NCBI RefSeq assembly: GCF_900090315.1
Contig: NZ_FMHZ01000002.1
Span: 1,714,501 to 1,778,500 of the forward strand
Length of the DNA stretch: 64,000 nucleotides
Source: Micromonospora citrea
GTDB lineage: Bacteria > Actinomycetota > Actinomycetes > Mycobacteriales > Micromonosporaceae
Direction of reading: 5' to 3'
The translations under genes were made by a program, and so were the position numbers. The notes beneath the pieces were generated by a model. It saw only the letters and a list, made by a program, of their open reading frames with translations, had not been told where the DNA came from and did no database searches. Positions 17,205-26,207 of the stretch are shown piece after piece (the stretch's first letter is position 1; every line of letters starts with the position of its first letter).

Positions 17205-17777
17205 ATGGCCCCCCCGACCGCGCTCCCCGAGACCTTCGCCCGCGCGGTGGCCGGGCTGCGGTCCGCGGCGCCCCGGCCGGAGATCGTGCTGGAGGAGGTC
17301 GGCGCGCCGCAGCGCCTCGCCCCGTACGCCTTCGCGCTCTCCGCCACGGTCGCGCGCGACGGCGACGAGGTGGCCGGCGGGCGGCTGATCCTGCTGCACG
17401 ACCCGGCGGGGCACGAGGCCTGGCAGGGCACCCTGCGGCTGGTCACCTACGTGACCGCGGAGCTGGAGGTCGACCTGGCCGCCGACCCGCTGCTGCCCGG
17501 GGTGGGCTGGACGTGGCTGACCGACGCCCTGGACGCGCACGAGGCGGATCACCGCGCGATCGGCGGCACCATCACCCAGACCCTGTCGACCCGGTTCGGT
17601 GAGCTGGCCGGGCCGCCCGCGGCCGGCGACATCGAGATCCGCGCCTCCTGGACGCCTGTCGACGACGACCTCGCCCCGCACCTGCTCGCCTGGTGCGCGC
17701 TGCTGGCCTCGACCGCCGGGCTGCCCCCGCCCGGGGTGACCGCGCTGCCGGGGCGTCGCCCCGCCGGCGCGGCCTGA
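17205..17777 (+). CDS. DUF3000 family protein, 190 aa
   Basis: Conserved actinobacterial protein of unknown function. The family pattern is clear: ETFARAVAGLRSA at the N terminus, LEEVGAPQRLAPYAFALSA in the middle, and a Trp-rich PGVGWTWLTDALDAHEADHR segment near residue 100. No signal peptide or membrane helix. It lies between hemE and ribonuclease D, the same place it has in mycobacteria, which suggests an old neighbourhood but not a function. ATG 17205 fits the leaderless spacing. Confidence 0.85.
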   Translation: MAPPTALPETFARAVAGLRSAAPRPEIVLEEVGAPQRLAPYAFALSATVARDGDEVAGGRLILLHDPAGHEAWQGTLRLVTYVTAELEVDLAADPLLPGVGWTWLTDALDAHEADHRAIGGTITQTLSTRFGELAGPPAAGDIEIRASWTPVDDDLAPHLLAWCALLASTAGLPPPGVTALPGRRPAGAA

Positions 17778-17790
17778 CCCCGCGACGCCC

Positions 17791-18600
17791 TCAGAGATAC
17801 CGCTCGGCCTCGTTGCAGACCTTGTCCATGCCCTGGACGGCCTTGTCGTAGGCCGCCTTGTTGTTGTTCGCCGCCGCGGCGAGCGCGGTGGTGAGCTTGT
17901 CGAGGCAGTTGGCGATGACCTTCTTCTGCCGGGCCTGCTCGTCCCGGTCGTTGCGGGTACCGGTCAGGTCCTGCTCGGTGTCGTCGAGCTTGTCCTTGAC
18001 CGTCTGGAGGTCGGTCTTGAGCTTCTCGATCTCCTTGCCGTTCGCGGCGATGGTGCCGTCGCGCTGGCTGACCTCGCTGGCCATCTTCTTCTCGGTGCGG
18101 TCCAGCTCGCTGCTGGTGGTCAGGTACAGGCCGGTCATCACCCCGCCGAGGACGAAGAGCAGCCCGGCCACCACGGCCAGGATCAGCACCTTGTGGCTCT
18201 TGCCGGGGCCGCCCGGCGCGGGGGCGCCGAAGGGCGGGGCGGAGCCGGGCGGGGACGACATCGGCTGCCCGTACGCCGGCCCCGACGCCGGAGGGACGGA
18301 CATCGGCTGCCCGAAGGCGGACCCACCGGCCGGCGGGACGGAGACCTGGCCGGCGGGCGGGTGACCGGACCCGGCGGGCGGGGCCGACTGCGGGTAACCG
18401 GCGGACCCGGCCGGCGGAACGGACTGCGGGTTCTGGGTGCCGTACTGCTGCGGCGCGGCCTGCTCGGGGGTGGGCTGGCGGGGGGCGCCGTAGGTGCTGC
18501 CGTACACGGCACCGCCCGACGGCGGCTGACCGGGCGCGGCCGGCGGCTGCGACGGGTACGGCGGCGGGTAGCCGCCCGGCCCGGTCGGTGGCTGGGACAT
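17791..18600 (-). CDS. Pro/Gly-rich membrane protein with coiled-coil extracellular domain, 269 aa
   Basis: N-terminal 130 residues are a disordered Pro/Gly/Tyr/Ala stretch rich in VPPAG-type repeats. One membrane helix follows (KVLILAVVAGLLFVLGGVMT, about 138-158), then a coiled coil (about 160-225, EIEKLKTDLQTVKDKLDDTE) and a short helical end with two Cys (about 237 and 262). Probably a type II protein with the coil outside the membrane. It lies 79 bases downstream of a membrane-anchored serine protease of similar architecture on the same strand, so they may work together. No known family recognised. Confidence 0.75.
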   Translation of the reverse strand: MSQPPTGPGGYPPPYPSQPPAAPGQPPSGGAVYGSTYGAPRQPTPEQAAPQQYGTQNPQSVPPAGSAGYPQSAPPAGSGHPPAGQVSVPPAGGSAFGQPMSVPPASGPAYGQPMSSPPGSAPPFGAPAPGGPGKSHKVLILAVVAGLLFVLGGVMTGLYLTTSSELDRTEKKMASEVSQRDGTIAANGKEIEKLKTDLQTVKDKLDDTEQDLTGTRNDRDEQARQKKVIANCLDKLTTALAAAANNNKAAYDKAVQGMDKVCNEAERYL

Positions 18601-18679
18601 GTCTTTCTTCCTCCACGTGAGCTGGTCGCGGCGGCTGGATCCGCCGGACCGGGTGGGTACGGTGCGCGAGCTGACCGGG

Positions 18680-19900
18680 TCAGCAGATCTTGAAGCCGTC
18701 GCAGGCGACCTTGATCGGCACGGCGAGGCCGATCCCCTCGGCGTTACGGGCCTTGGCGGTGGCGATGCCGACCACCTGCTTGCTGCCGTTGATCACCGGA
18801 CCGCCGGAGTTGCCGGGGTTGATCGGGGCGTCGAACTGGATGACCGGGCCCGAGCCGCCGCCCGCCTCCCGGAAGGCGCTCACCACGCCGGTGGTGACGC
18901 TGTCCTCCAGGCCGAGCGGCGCGCCGACGACCACGATCTGCTGCCCGGACTTCACCGCGGCCGGCGCGGCGACCAGGCCGGTGAACTTGCCGGACGTGCG
19001 CAGGTGGGCGACGTCGTTCGCCTCGTCGACCCGGACGATCGTCGCCGGGAAGCGCTGGTCGGTGCGTTCGAGGAAGACCTCCCGCTCACCGGACTCCCAG
19101 AGCGACTCCACGACGTGGTAGTTGGTGAACAGGTTGGTGCCCCCGCCGGCGGCCGGCTTGCCGATCGCGAACGCCGTGCCGGTGGAGTTGCCGGCCCGGA
19201 CCCGGAACACGCTGGGCAGCACGGCGCTGGCGACGGCCTCCGGGTTGAACGCCGCGCCCGCCTGCTTCTCCAGCGCCTGCGTCCGGCTCTCCAGCCCGTC
19301 GAGCCGGGTCCCGTCGCCGGCCTGCGCCGCGTCGAGCCGGCGGCCGGTGTCGCCGAGGCGGTCGGAGAGCCGGTGGATCTGGTAGGCCTGCACGCCGGTC
19401 ACCACGGTCAGCAGGCCGGCGAGCACGAGCGCGGTGACGGTCAGCCAGCGGCCACGGGGGGCCGCTGCGGCCTGGGCGGGGCCGGAAGGGTACGCCGGGG
19501 CCTGCCCGGGGACCGGCGGCTGCCCGGGGACCGGCGGCTGCCCGGGGACCGGCGGCCGCCCAGGGGTGCCCGGGGACGCCTGCCCGGCGGCGGGCGGCCA
19601 GCCGGCGCCCGGGGTGGCCCCGGCCGGCGGCTGACCGGCCTGCTGCGCGGGTGCGGGGGACGGCGCGGGGCCGCGCCCCCAGCCGGCGGGGGCGGGAGCG
19701 GCCGGAGCGGCGCCCCACTGGCCCTGCTGGGGCGGCGGCGACCAGGTGGCCCGCGCCGGCGCGGCGGGAGCCTGCCCGGGGGCGTTCTGCGGGTGTGCCG
19801 GCGCGGCCGGCTCGATCCGGGGCGGTAGCGGCCCCGGCCGGTAGCCCCCGTCGCCCGGCCCCGCCGGACCCGCGTCCGCCGACCCGTAGCCAGCAGTCAT
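18680..19900 (-). CDS. Membrane-anchored trypsin-like serine protease, 406 aa
   Basis: Disordered Pro/Ala/Gln-rich N terminus (about 1-155, with an 18-bp DNA repeat encoding PVPGQP three times), one membrane helix (WLTVTALVLAGLLTVVTGVQ, about 160-180), a short coiled coil, then a chymotrypsin-fold protease domain of the HtrA-like S1 group. The triad is visible: His in NYHVVESL, Asp in EANDVAHLRTS, Ser in INPGNSGGPVI. No PDZ domain follows; the protein ends at a Cys pair (CDGFKIC). ATG 19900 has GGGAGGG about 12 bases upstream. It could act in envelope quality control; substrate unknown. First gene of a pair with the coiled-coil protein. Confidence 0.88.
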   Translation of the reverse strand: MTAGYGSADAGPAGPGDGGYRPGPLPPRIEPAAPAHPQNAPGQAPAAPARATWSPPPQQGQWGAAPAAPAPAGWGRGPAPSPAPAQQAGQPPAGATPGAGWPPAAGQASPGTPGRPPVPGQPPVPGQPPVPGQAPAYPSGPAQAAAAPRGRWLTVTALVLAGLLTVVTGVQAYQIHRLSDRLGDTGRRLDAAQAGDGTRLDGLESRTQALEKQAGAAFNPEAVASAVLPSVFRVRAGNSTGTAFAIGKPAAGGGTNLFTNYHVVESLWESGEREVFLERTDQRFPATIVRVDEANDVAHLRTSGKFTGLVAAPAAVKSGQQIVVVGAPLGLEDSVTTGVVSAFREAGGGSGPVIQFDAPINPGNSGGPVINGSKQVVGIATAKARNAEGIGLAVPIKVACDGFKIC

Positions 19901-20094
19901 GATCGCCTTGCCCTCCCCGTAGACGCCCCGCAGTGTCCGGGGCCCGATGATGCCGCACCGGCGCAACGGCTCGATGGACCGTACCTGCGTGAAGGGGCTT
20001 TGTCTTCCCCGATGTCCGGGTCCCGGAGGGACCCCGCCGGCCGTCCGGCCGACACACACCGGACCGGCTGCACCCACCGGATCGCGTCGCGCAC

Positions 20095-20100
20095 TAGGGT
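20095..20100 (+). promoter_or_regulatory. Leaderless -10 element for rnd
   Basis: TAGGGT six bases before GTG 20107, with no ribosome-binding site between. Confidence 0.6.
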
Positions 20101-20106
20101 TGTCAG

Positions 20107-21435
20107 GTGACCGACGAACCACCCCTGCGCCGTCGGGCCGCCGAAAGCCGTACGGGAAACGAAGCAGACCGCCCGCCGTCGGCCCGGCCGGAGCCGGCGG
20201 ACGCGGGGACCGAACCGCACGCCGACGGGCCCGTTCCGCTGATCGCGCCGCGCGAGGGCACCCCCCAGCCGGCGGCCACGCCGGACGAGCTCGCCGAGGT
20301 CGTGGCCCGCTTCGCCGCCGGCACCGGCCCCGTCGCGCTCGACGCCGAACGCGCCTCGGGCTACCGCTACAGCCAGCGGGCCTACCTCGTGCAACTGCGT
20401 CGGGCCGGCTCCGGCACGGCGTTGATCGACCCGCTGCCGCTGCCCGACCTGAGCGCCCTCGACACGGTGATCGGCGAGGCCGAGTGGGTGCTCCACGCGG
20501 CCAGCCAGGACCTGCCCTGCCTGGCCGAGCTGGGGCTGCGCCCGCGCCGGCTCTTCGACACCGAACTGGCCGCCCGGCTGGCCGGATTCGAGCGGGTCGG
20601 CCTGGCCGCGCTGACCGAGCAGCTACTCGGCTACAGCCTGGAGAAGCACCACTCGGCGGCCGACTGGTCGAGCCGGCCGCTGCCGGAGTCCTGGCTGACC
20701 TACGCGGCGCTGGACGTGGAGATGCTGGTCGACCTGCGCGACGCGCTCGACGAGGAGCTGACCCGGCAGGGCAAGTCCGCCTGGGCGGCGGAGGAGTTCG
20801 CCGCGCTCGTGCGCACCGGCGCCCGGCCGCCCCGGGTCCGGGCCGAGCCCTGGCGACGCACCTCCGGCATCCACCGCGTGCGCGGGGCGCGCGCCCAGGC
20901 GCGCGTGCGCTCCCTCTGGTACGCGCGGGACCAGATCGCGGCCCGCCGGGACGCGGCCCCCGGGCGGGTGCTGCCGGACTCGGCCATCGTGGCGGCCGCC
21001 GAGCTGGACCCGAAGGACGAGAAGACCCTGCTCACCCTGCCCGGCTTCGGCGGGCGCTCGGTGCGGCGGCTGGCCCGCACCTGGCTGGCCGCGCTGGACG
21101 ACGCCCGGCAGCTCCCGGATGACGCGCTGCCGGTCGCCCCGACGGTCGAGGGCCCCCCACCGCCGCACCGCTGGGCCGAGCGGGACCCGGTGGCGGCGGC
21201 CCGGCTGGCCCGGTGCCGGGAGGTGGTGGTGCGGATCGCGGGCGCGCACAACCTGCCGCCGGAGAACCTGATCGCGCCCGACTCGATCCGCCGCCTGGCC
21301 TGGGTCCCCCCGGAGGAGGTCACGGAGTCGACCGTGGCGGAGACCCTCCGCGGCCTCAACGCCCGAGAGTGGCAGATCACTCTCCTCCTCCCCGCCCTCA
21401 CCGAAGCCCTCCAGGACCCACCCCCCACCCCCTGA
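20107..21435 (+). CDS. rnd: Ribonuclease D-like 3'-5' exonuclease with HRDC domain, 442 aa
   Basis: DEDD-family exoribonuclease. Exo I motif: VALDAERASGY (Asp-x-Glu); Exo II: EWVLHAASQDLPCLAELGL; Exo III: YAALDVEMLVDLRDAL with the conserved Tyr and Asp residues. An HRDC domain follows (about 240-320, RVRSLWYARDQIAARRD onward), with a further helical C-terminal region. RNase D trims tRNA and other stable RNA 3' ends. The first 55 residues are a disordered, charged extension. GTG 20107 is supported by leaderless spacing. Gene order DUF3000-rnd is conserved in actinobacteria. Confidence 0.92.
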   Translation: MTDEPPLRRRAAESRTGNEADRPPSARPEPADAGTEPHADGPVPLIAPREGTPQPAATPDELAEVVARFAAGTGPVALDAERASGYRYSQRAYLVQLRRAGSGTALIDPLPLPDLSALDTVIGEAEWVLHAASQDLPCLAELGLRPRRLFDTELAARLAGFERVGLAALTEQLLGYSLEKHHSAADWSSRPLPESWLTYAALDVEMLVDLRDALDEELTRQGKSAWAAEEFAALVRTGARPPRVRAEPWRRTSGIHRVRGARAQARVRSLWYARDQIAARRDAAPGRVLPDSAIVAAAELDPKDEKTLLTLPGFGGRSVRRLARTWLAALDDARQLPDDALPVAPTVEGPPPPHRWAERDPVAAARLARCREVVVRIAGAHNLPPENLIAPDSIRRLAWVPPEEVTESTVAETLRGLNAREWQITLLLPALTEALQDPPPTP

Positions 21436-21454
21436 CCCCAGCCCTCTCCCCGCG

Positions 21455-21513
21455 TTGATCATGAGGTTGTTGTCGCCGCACCCGGCGTGTCGGCGCAACA
21501 ACTTCATGATCAA
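21455..21513. repeat. Intergenic palindrome, 18-bp arms
   Basis: Arms 21455-21472 (TTGATCATGAGGTTGTTG) and 21496-21513 match in 17 of 18 positions in inverted orientation; the mismatch becomes a G-U pair in RNA. The 23-base loop is GC-rich. It lies 20 bases after the rnd stop and could terminate rnd, but the AT-rich arms with GATC look like a repeat family rather than an ordinary actinomycete terminator. Confidence 0.85.
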
Positions 21514-21684
21514 GCAGTCGGTCGCTGACAGGGTGGTGTGGGGTTGGACACACCGGGGCGGGTGCCGGCAATGGTTACTGACGAGTAGCATCCGGGGGAA
21601 CACGCCCGTGCCGGCGACCTTCGTTCCGTCCGCAGTGCCGCCCGTCGGCGCGGCGGCCGAATCGTGGTCGAAGAGGAGGCTCAA

Positions 21685-22881
21685 GTGCCCCGTGAAGTTC
21701 GGGATGTCGTCTTCGTCGACGGCGTCCGCACCCCCTTCGGCAAGGCGGGTGGCATGTACGCCAACACCCGCGCCGACGACCTGGTGATCCGCTGCATCCG
21801 CGAACTGCTGCGCCGTAACCCGCAGCTGCCGCCGGAGCGGGTCGAGGAGGTCGCCATCGCCGCCACCACCCAGATCGGCGACCAGGGCCTGACGATCGGC
21901 CGGACCGCCGCCCTGCTGGCCGGCCTGCCCAAGACCGTCCCCGGTTTCGCGATCGACCGGATGTGCGCCGGCGCGATGACCGCCGTGACCACCGTCGCCA
22001 GCGGCATCGCCATGGGCGCGTACGACGTCGCCATCGCCGGGGGCGTCGAGCACATGGGCCGCCACCCGATGGGTGAGGGCGTCGACCCCAACCCGCGGAT
22101 CGTCGCGGAGAAGCTGGTCGACCCGTCCGCCCTGGTCATGGGCGCGACCGCGGAGAACCTGCACGACCGGGTACCGCACATCACCAAGGAGCGCACCGAC
22201 GCCTTCGCGCTCGCCTCGCAGCAGAAGACCGCCAAGGCGTACGCCAACGGCAAGCTCCAGGACGATCTGGTGCCGATGGCGATCCGCGACGCCGACGGCG
22301 GCTGGGGCCTGGCCACGGTGGACGAGGCGCCCCGGGACACCTCGCTGGAGAAGCTCGCCACCCTGAAGACCCCGTTCCGCCCGCACGGCAAGGTCACCGC
22401 CGGCAACGCGGCCGGTCTGAACGACGGCGCCACCGCCAGCCTGCTCGCCTCCGAGGACGTCGCCCGCGAGCTGGGCCTGCCCGTCGCCATGCGGCTCGTC
22501 TCGTTCGGCTTCGTCGGCGTCGAGCCCGAGGTGATGGGCGTCGGCCCGATCCCGTCGACCGAGAAGGCGCTGCGCATCGCCGGCCTGAGCATCGACGACA
22601 TCGGCCTGTTCGAGCTGAACGAGGCGTTCGCCGTGCAGGTGCTCGCCTTCCTCGACCACTTCGGCATCGCCGACGACGACCCGCGGGTCAACCCGTGGGG
22701 CGGCGCGATCGCCATCGGTCATCCGCTCGCCTCCTCGGGCGTGCGGCTGATGACCCAGCTCGCCCGGCAGTTCGCCGAGCACCCGGAGGTCCGCTACGGC
22801 CTCACCGCCATGTGCATCGGCATCGGCATGGGCGGCACCGTGATCTGGGAGAACCCCCACTGGGAGGGTGGAGACAAGTGA
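21685..22881 (+). CDS. fadA: Acetyl-CoA C-acyltransferase (thiolase), 398 aa
   Basis: Last step of fatty-acid beta-oxidation, releasing acetyl-CoA. Thiolase signatures: acylated Cys in DRMCAGAMTAV (about residue 92), LFELNEAFA, GGAIAIGHPLASSGVR with the active-site His, and AMCIGIGMGG with the second Cys. GTG 21685 is preceded by AGGAGG at five bases, fixing the start. It overlaps fadB by four bases (GTGA), so the two subunits of the trifunctional complex are translationally coupled. Confidence 0.95.
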   Translation: MPREVRDVVFVDGVRTPFGKAGGMYANTRADDLVIRCIRELLRRNPQLPPERVEEVAIAATTQIGDQGLTIGRTAALLAGLPKTVPGFAIDRMCAGAMTAVTTVASGIAMGAYDVAIAGGVEHMGRHPMGEGVDPNPRIVAEKLVDPSALVMGATAENLHDRVPHITKERTDAFALASQQKTAKAYANGKLQDDLVPMAIRDADGGWGLATVDEAPRDTSLEKLATLKTPFRPHGKVTAGNAAGLNDGATASLLASEDVARELGLPVAMRLVSFGFVGVEPEVMGVGPIPSTEKALRIAGLSIDDIGLFELNEAFAVQVLAFLDHFGIADDDPRVNPWGGAIAIGHPLASSGVRLMTQLARQFAEHPEVRYGLTAMCIGIGMGGTVIWENPHWEGGDK

Positions 22882-24947
22882 GCGCGCTCGCCGCACCGAA
22901 CGAGGTCGTCACCAGGGCGCTGCTGCGCCAGGTGAACGTACCGGGGCTGGACCGGCCGGCCGCCCTCATCACCCTGGACAACGGCTTCGACCACACCAAG
23001 CCGAACAGCTTCGGCCCGGGCGGCCTGAACAGCCTCGACGAGGCGATCACCGCCGCGCTGGCGGCCGACCCGGCGTTCATCGCGGTCACCGGCAAGCCGT
23101 ACATCTTCTGTGTCGGCGCGGACATCACCAGCCTGCCGCAGCTCGCCGACCGCGAGCAGGCCCTGGAGATCGGCCGGCTCGGCCACCGGGTCTTCGCCCG
23201 GCTCAAGGACAGCGAGATCCCGACCTTCGCCTTCGTCAACGGCGCGGCGATGGGCGGCGGCCTGGAGCTGGCCCTGCACTGCCACTACCGGACGCTCTCC
23301 GGCGGCGCGGCGGCCCTCGCCCTGCCCGAGGTCTCCCTCGGCCTGGTGCCCGGCTGGGGCGGCACGCAGCTGCTGCCGAACCTGATCGGCATCCCGGCGG
23401 CGACCCAGGTGATCATCCAGAACCCGCTGATGCAGAACAAGATGCTCAAGCCGAAGCAGGCCGCCGAGATGGGCATCGCGGACGTGCTGCTGGAGCCGGC
23501 GGACTTCCTGGAGCGGTCCCTGGAGTGGGCCGCCGGAGTGGTCCGCGGCGAGGTCACCGTGACCCGGCCCGAGGTCGACAAGGACATGTGGGCGGGCGTG
23601 CTCTACTTCGCCCGGCAGACCCTCGACCAGCGGCTGCACGGGGCGGTCCCGGCCGCGTACAAGGCGCTGGACCTGCTGGAGACGGCGAAGGACGCCGACT
23701 TCGCCGCCGGCACCGCCGCCGAGGACGAGGCCCTCGCGGACCTGGTCTTCTCCGAGGAACTGCGCAGCGGCCTGTACGCCTTCGACCTGGTGCAGCGGCG
23801 GGCCAAGCGGCCGGCCGGCGCGCCGGACAAGGGCCTGGCCCGTCCGGTCACCAAGGTCGGCATCGTCGGCGCCGGCCTGATGGCCAGCCAGCTCGCCCTG
23901 CTCTTCGCCCGCCGCCTCCAGGTGCCGGTCGTCATGACCGACCTGGACCAGGCCCGCGTGGACAAGGGCGTCGGCTACGTGCACGCCCAGATCGAGAAGG
24001 CCGTCAGCAAGGGCCGGATGGACAAGGGCACCGCCGCCAAGCTGTACGGCCTGGTCAGCGGCTCCGTCGACAAGGGCGTCTTCGCCGACGCCGACTTCGT
24101 CATCGAGGCCGTCTTCGAGGATCTGGCGGTCAAGAAGCAGGTCTGGGCCGAGCTGGAGAAGATCGTCAAGCCGGAGGCGGTGCTGGCCACCAACACCTCC
24201 AGCCTCTCGATCACGGCCATGGCCGAGGAGCTGGAGCACCCCGAGCGGGTGGTCGGCTTCCACTTCTTCAACCCGGTCGCCGTGCTGCCGCTGCTGGAGA
24301 TCGTCCGGGGCGAGCGGACCGACGACGCCACCCTGGCGACCGCGTTCGCGGTCGGCAAGCAGCTGAAGAAGTCGAGCGTGCTGGTGAAGGACGCCCCGGC
24401 GTTCGTGGTCAACCGGCTGCTCACCCGCTTCCTCGGCACGGTCTTCGCGGCCGTCGACCAGGGCACCCCGCTGGAGGTGGCGGACCGCGCGCTGGACCCG
24501 CTGGGCCTGCCGATGCGCCCGCTCGCCCTGCTCCAGCTCGTCGGGCCGGCCGTCGCGTACCACGTGGGCGGCACCCTGCACGCGGCCTTCCCGGACCGCT
24601 TCGGCGTCAGCGAGAACCTCAAGCGCATCGCCGAATCCGGCCAGCCGATCGTGGTCGACGACCAGATCAACGCCGAGGTCGCCAAGCTGCTCGTGGTCGG
24701 CGACCAGCCGCTCACCGAGGAGCAGGTGCGCCAGAACGCGCTCGACGCGCTGGCGCAGGAGATCCGGCTCATGCTCGACGAGGGCGTCGTCGCCGAGGCG
24801 CAGGACATCGACCTGTGCATGATCCTCGGCGCCGGCTGGCCGTTCCACCTGGGCGGCGTCACGCCGTACCTGGACCGGACCGGCACCTCCGAGCGGGTCA
24901 CCGGCAAGCGGTTCCTGCCGCACGGGGTCGCCAGCCTGCCCGCCTGA
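22878..24947 (+). CDS. fadB: 3-hydroxyacyl-CoA dehydrogenase/enoyl-CoA hydratase (FadB/J type), 689 aa
   Basis: Two-domain beta-oxidation enzyme. The N-terminal hydratase/isomerase domain (about 1-280) has the oxyanion segments KPYIFCVGADIT and NGAAMGGGLELAL, and PEVSLGLVPGWGGTQLL. The C-terminal dehydrogenase has the NAD motif VGIVGAGLMASQLALLFARR (about 328-347), then NTSSLSITAMA and VGFHFFNPVAVLPLLEIV. The N-terminal domain carries an unusually long first segment that names no motif. GTG 22878 overlaps the fadA stop. Forms a complex with the thiolase. Confidence 0.95.
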   Translation: MSALAAPNEVVTRALLRQVNVPGLDRPAALITLDNGFDHTKPNSFGPGGLNSLDEAITAALAADPAFIAVTGKPYIFCVGADITSLPQLADREQALEIGRLGHRVFARLKDSEIPTFAFVNGAAMGGGLELALHCHYRTLSGGAAALALPEVSLGLVPGWGGTQLLPNLIGIPAATQVIIQNPLMQNKMLKPKQAAEMGIADVLLEPADFLERSLEWAAGVVRGEVTVTRPEVDKDMWAGVLYFARQTLDQRLHGAVPAAYKALDLLETAKDADFAAGTAAEDEALADLVFSEELRSGLYAFDLVQRRAKRPAGAPDKGLARPVTKVGIVGAGLMASQLALLFARRLQVPVVMTDLDQARVDKGVGYVHAQIEKAVSKGRMDKGTAAKLYGLVSGSVDKGVFADADFVIEAVFEDLAVKKQVWAELEKIVKPEAVLATNTSSLSITAMAEELEHPERVVGFHFFNPVAVLPLLEIVRGERTDDATLATAFAVGKQLKKSSVLVKDAPAFVVNRLLTRFLGTVFAAVDQGTPLEVADRALDPLGLPMRPLALLQLVGPAVAYHVGGTLHAAFPDRFGVSENLKRIAESGQPIVVDDQINAEVAKLLVVGDQPLTEEQVRQNALDALAQEIRLMLDEGVVAEAQDIDLCMILGAGWPFHLGGVTPYLDRTGTSERVTGKRFLPHGVASLPA

Positions 24948-24969
24948 TCCCACACCGCTCCCCCGCGTT

Positions 24970-25013
24970 CGCGGTGGTTGCCCCGTCCGGCTTGGATGGT
25001 GGCGACCACCGCG
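24970..25013. repeat. Intergenic palindrome downstream of fadB, 13-bp arms
   Basis: CGCGGTGGTTGCC (24970-24982) pairs with GGCGACCACCGCG (25001-25013), with one G-U pair in RNA, around an 18-base loop. It is 22 bases after the fadB stop, so it may be the terminator. Confidence 0.7.
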
Positions 25014-25111
25014 ATCGTCGTTGCGGCCCGTTCCGGTCCGGAAGGGGACAGCGGGACGGGCCGGTGGCTGGCTACGATCACCCGTTCGCAACGTCGCCTG
25101 GAGCTGACCAC

Positions 25112-26107
25112 ATGTCCTCACCGCCGGTCGATCCCTGGTCCGGGCAGCCGGAGCACGACCCCCACTACGACTTCCACCCGCCGCAGCCTGGCCACCCCGT
25201 GCCACCGGCCGACGCCTGGTCAGCCCCGGGCGGGCAGCCGCCCTACCACGGCGGCTGGTCCGCCGCGCCGACCTCCGGTCCCCCGCCGGCGCAGCCGTAC
25301 CCCACCCAGCCCTACCCCCACCAGCCGTACGGCGGTCATCCCGTCACGCCGCAGGACGGCTTTCCGGCCGGCGGGTACGCCGGCTACCCGCAGCCCTATC
25401 CGGGCGGCAGCCACCCGGGCGCCGGGCCGGCGCGGCCACGCCAGCTCAACCTGGTGTTGACGCTGGGCCTGGTCGGGCTGCTGGTGCTCTGCCTCGGCGG
25501 GGGCGCGGTGGGCTACGTGGCCCTCTCGGAGCAGGATTCCCCCGGCCCGACCCCCGGCCCGACGCCGACGGCGACGGGCGTCTCGAGCCCCACGCCGTCC
25601 GGCGCCCCGTCGTCGGAGGCCGCCCCGTCCCCCGAGCCGACGTCCAGCCCTCGGATCCAGGTCGTCACGCCGGAGACCCTCGCGGGCCGTCCGAAGAGCA
25701 CCGAGCCGACGCTGAAGAAGCTGGCCGACGACATGGTCCGGGACCTGAAGTCCTCGGTGCCCCAGGCGACGGGCGTGGTCGGCGCCTTCTACGGCAGCGC
25801 CGACGAGCGCGACATGGTCATGGTGGTCGCCGCCTCCACCTTCGTGCTCAACCCCGAACGGGAACTCGACGACTCGGTGAAGGGGATCTCCAAGGAGCTG
25901 GCGGTCAAGCGGCTGACCACTATCGCCCCCGGCCCGAACGGCGGCCTGGCCAAGTGCGGCGACGGTGAGTCCGCCGGGGTGCCGCTGGGCGTCTGCGCCT
26001 GGGCCGACCACGGCAGCGTCGGGATCATCGTGATGTTCTTCTCGTCCTCGGCCGCCGCCGCGGCGGAGTTCGTCGCCATCCGCGGCCAGATCGAGCAGAA
26101 GTCCTGA
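25112..26107 (+). CDS. Pro-rich single-pass membrane protein, paralogue 1, 331 aa
   Basis: Disordered N terminus rich in Pro, Tyr and Gln (about 1-110), one membrane helix (LVLTLGLVGLLVLCLGGGAV, about 115-135), a Thr/Ser/Pro linker, then a 140-residue extracytoplasmic domain. That domain contains ETLAGRPKST, VVGAFYGSADERDMVMVVAA and a Cys pair in LAKCGD and LGVCAWAD; it ends in IRGQIEQKS. The same domain with identical ending occurs in the next gene, so these are tandem paralogues. GGAG precedes ATG 25112. No known family recognised; likely a cell-surface protein. Confidence 0.8.
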   Translation: MSSPPVDPWSGQPEHDPHYDFHPPQPGHPVPPADAWSAPGGQPPYHGGWSAAPTSGPPPAQPYPTQPYPHQPYGGHPVTPQDGFPAGGYAGYPQPYPGGSHPGAGPARPRQLNLVLTLGLVGLLVLCLGGGAVGYVALSEQDSPGPTPGPTPTATGVSSPTPSGAPSSEAAPSPEPTSSPRIQVVTPETLAGRPKSTEPTLKKLADDMVRDLKSSVPQATGVVGAFYGSADERDMVMVVAASTFVLNPERELDDSVKGISKELAVKRLTTIAPGPNGGLAKCGDGESAGVPLGVCAWADHGSVGIIVMFFSSSAAAAAEFVAIRGQIEQKS

Positions 26108-26207
26108 CCGCACTCCCCGGCCCGCGCCGTCGTCCGTGGTCGCACCACTGCCGTCGGGCGGGGCCGGCCGAGACCATCCGCCCCTCGCGTAGACCTGGAG
26201 CTGACCG

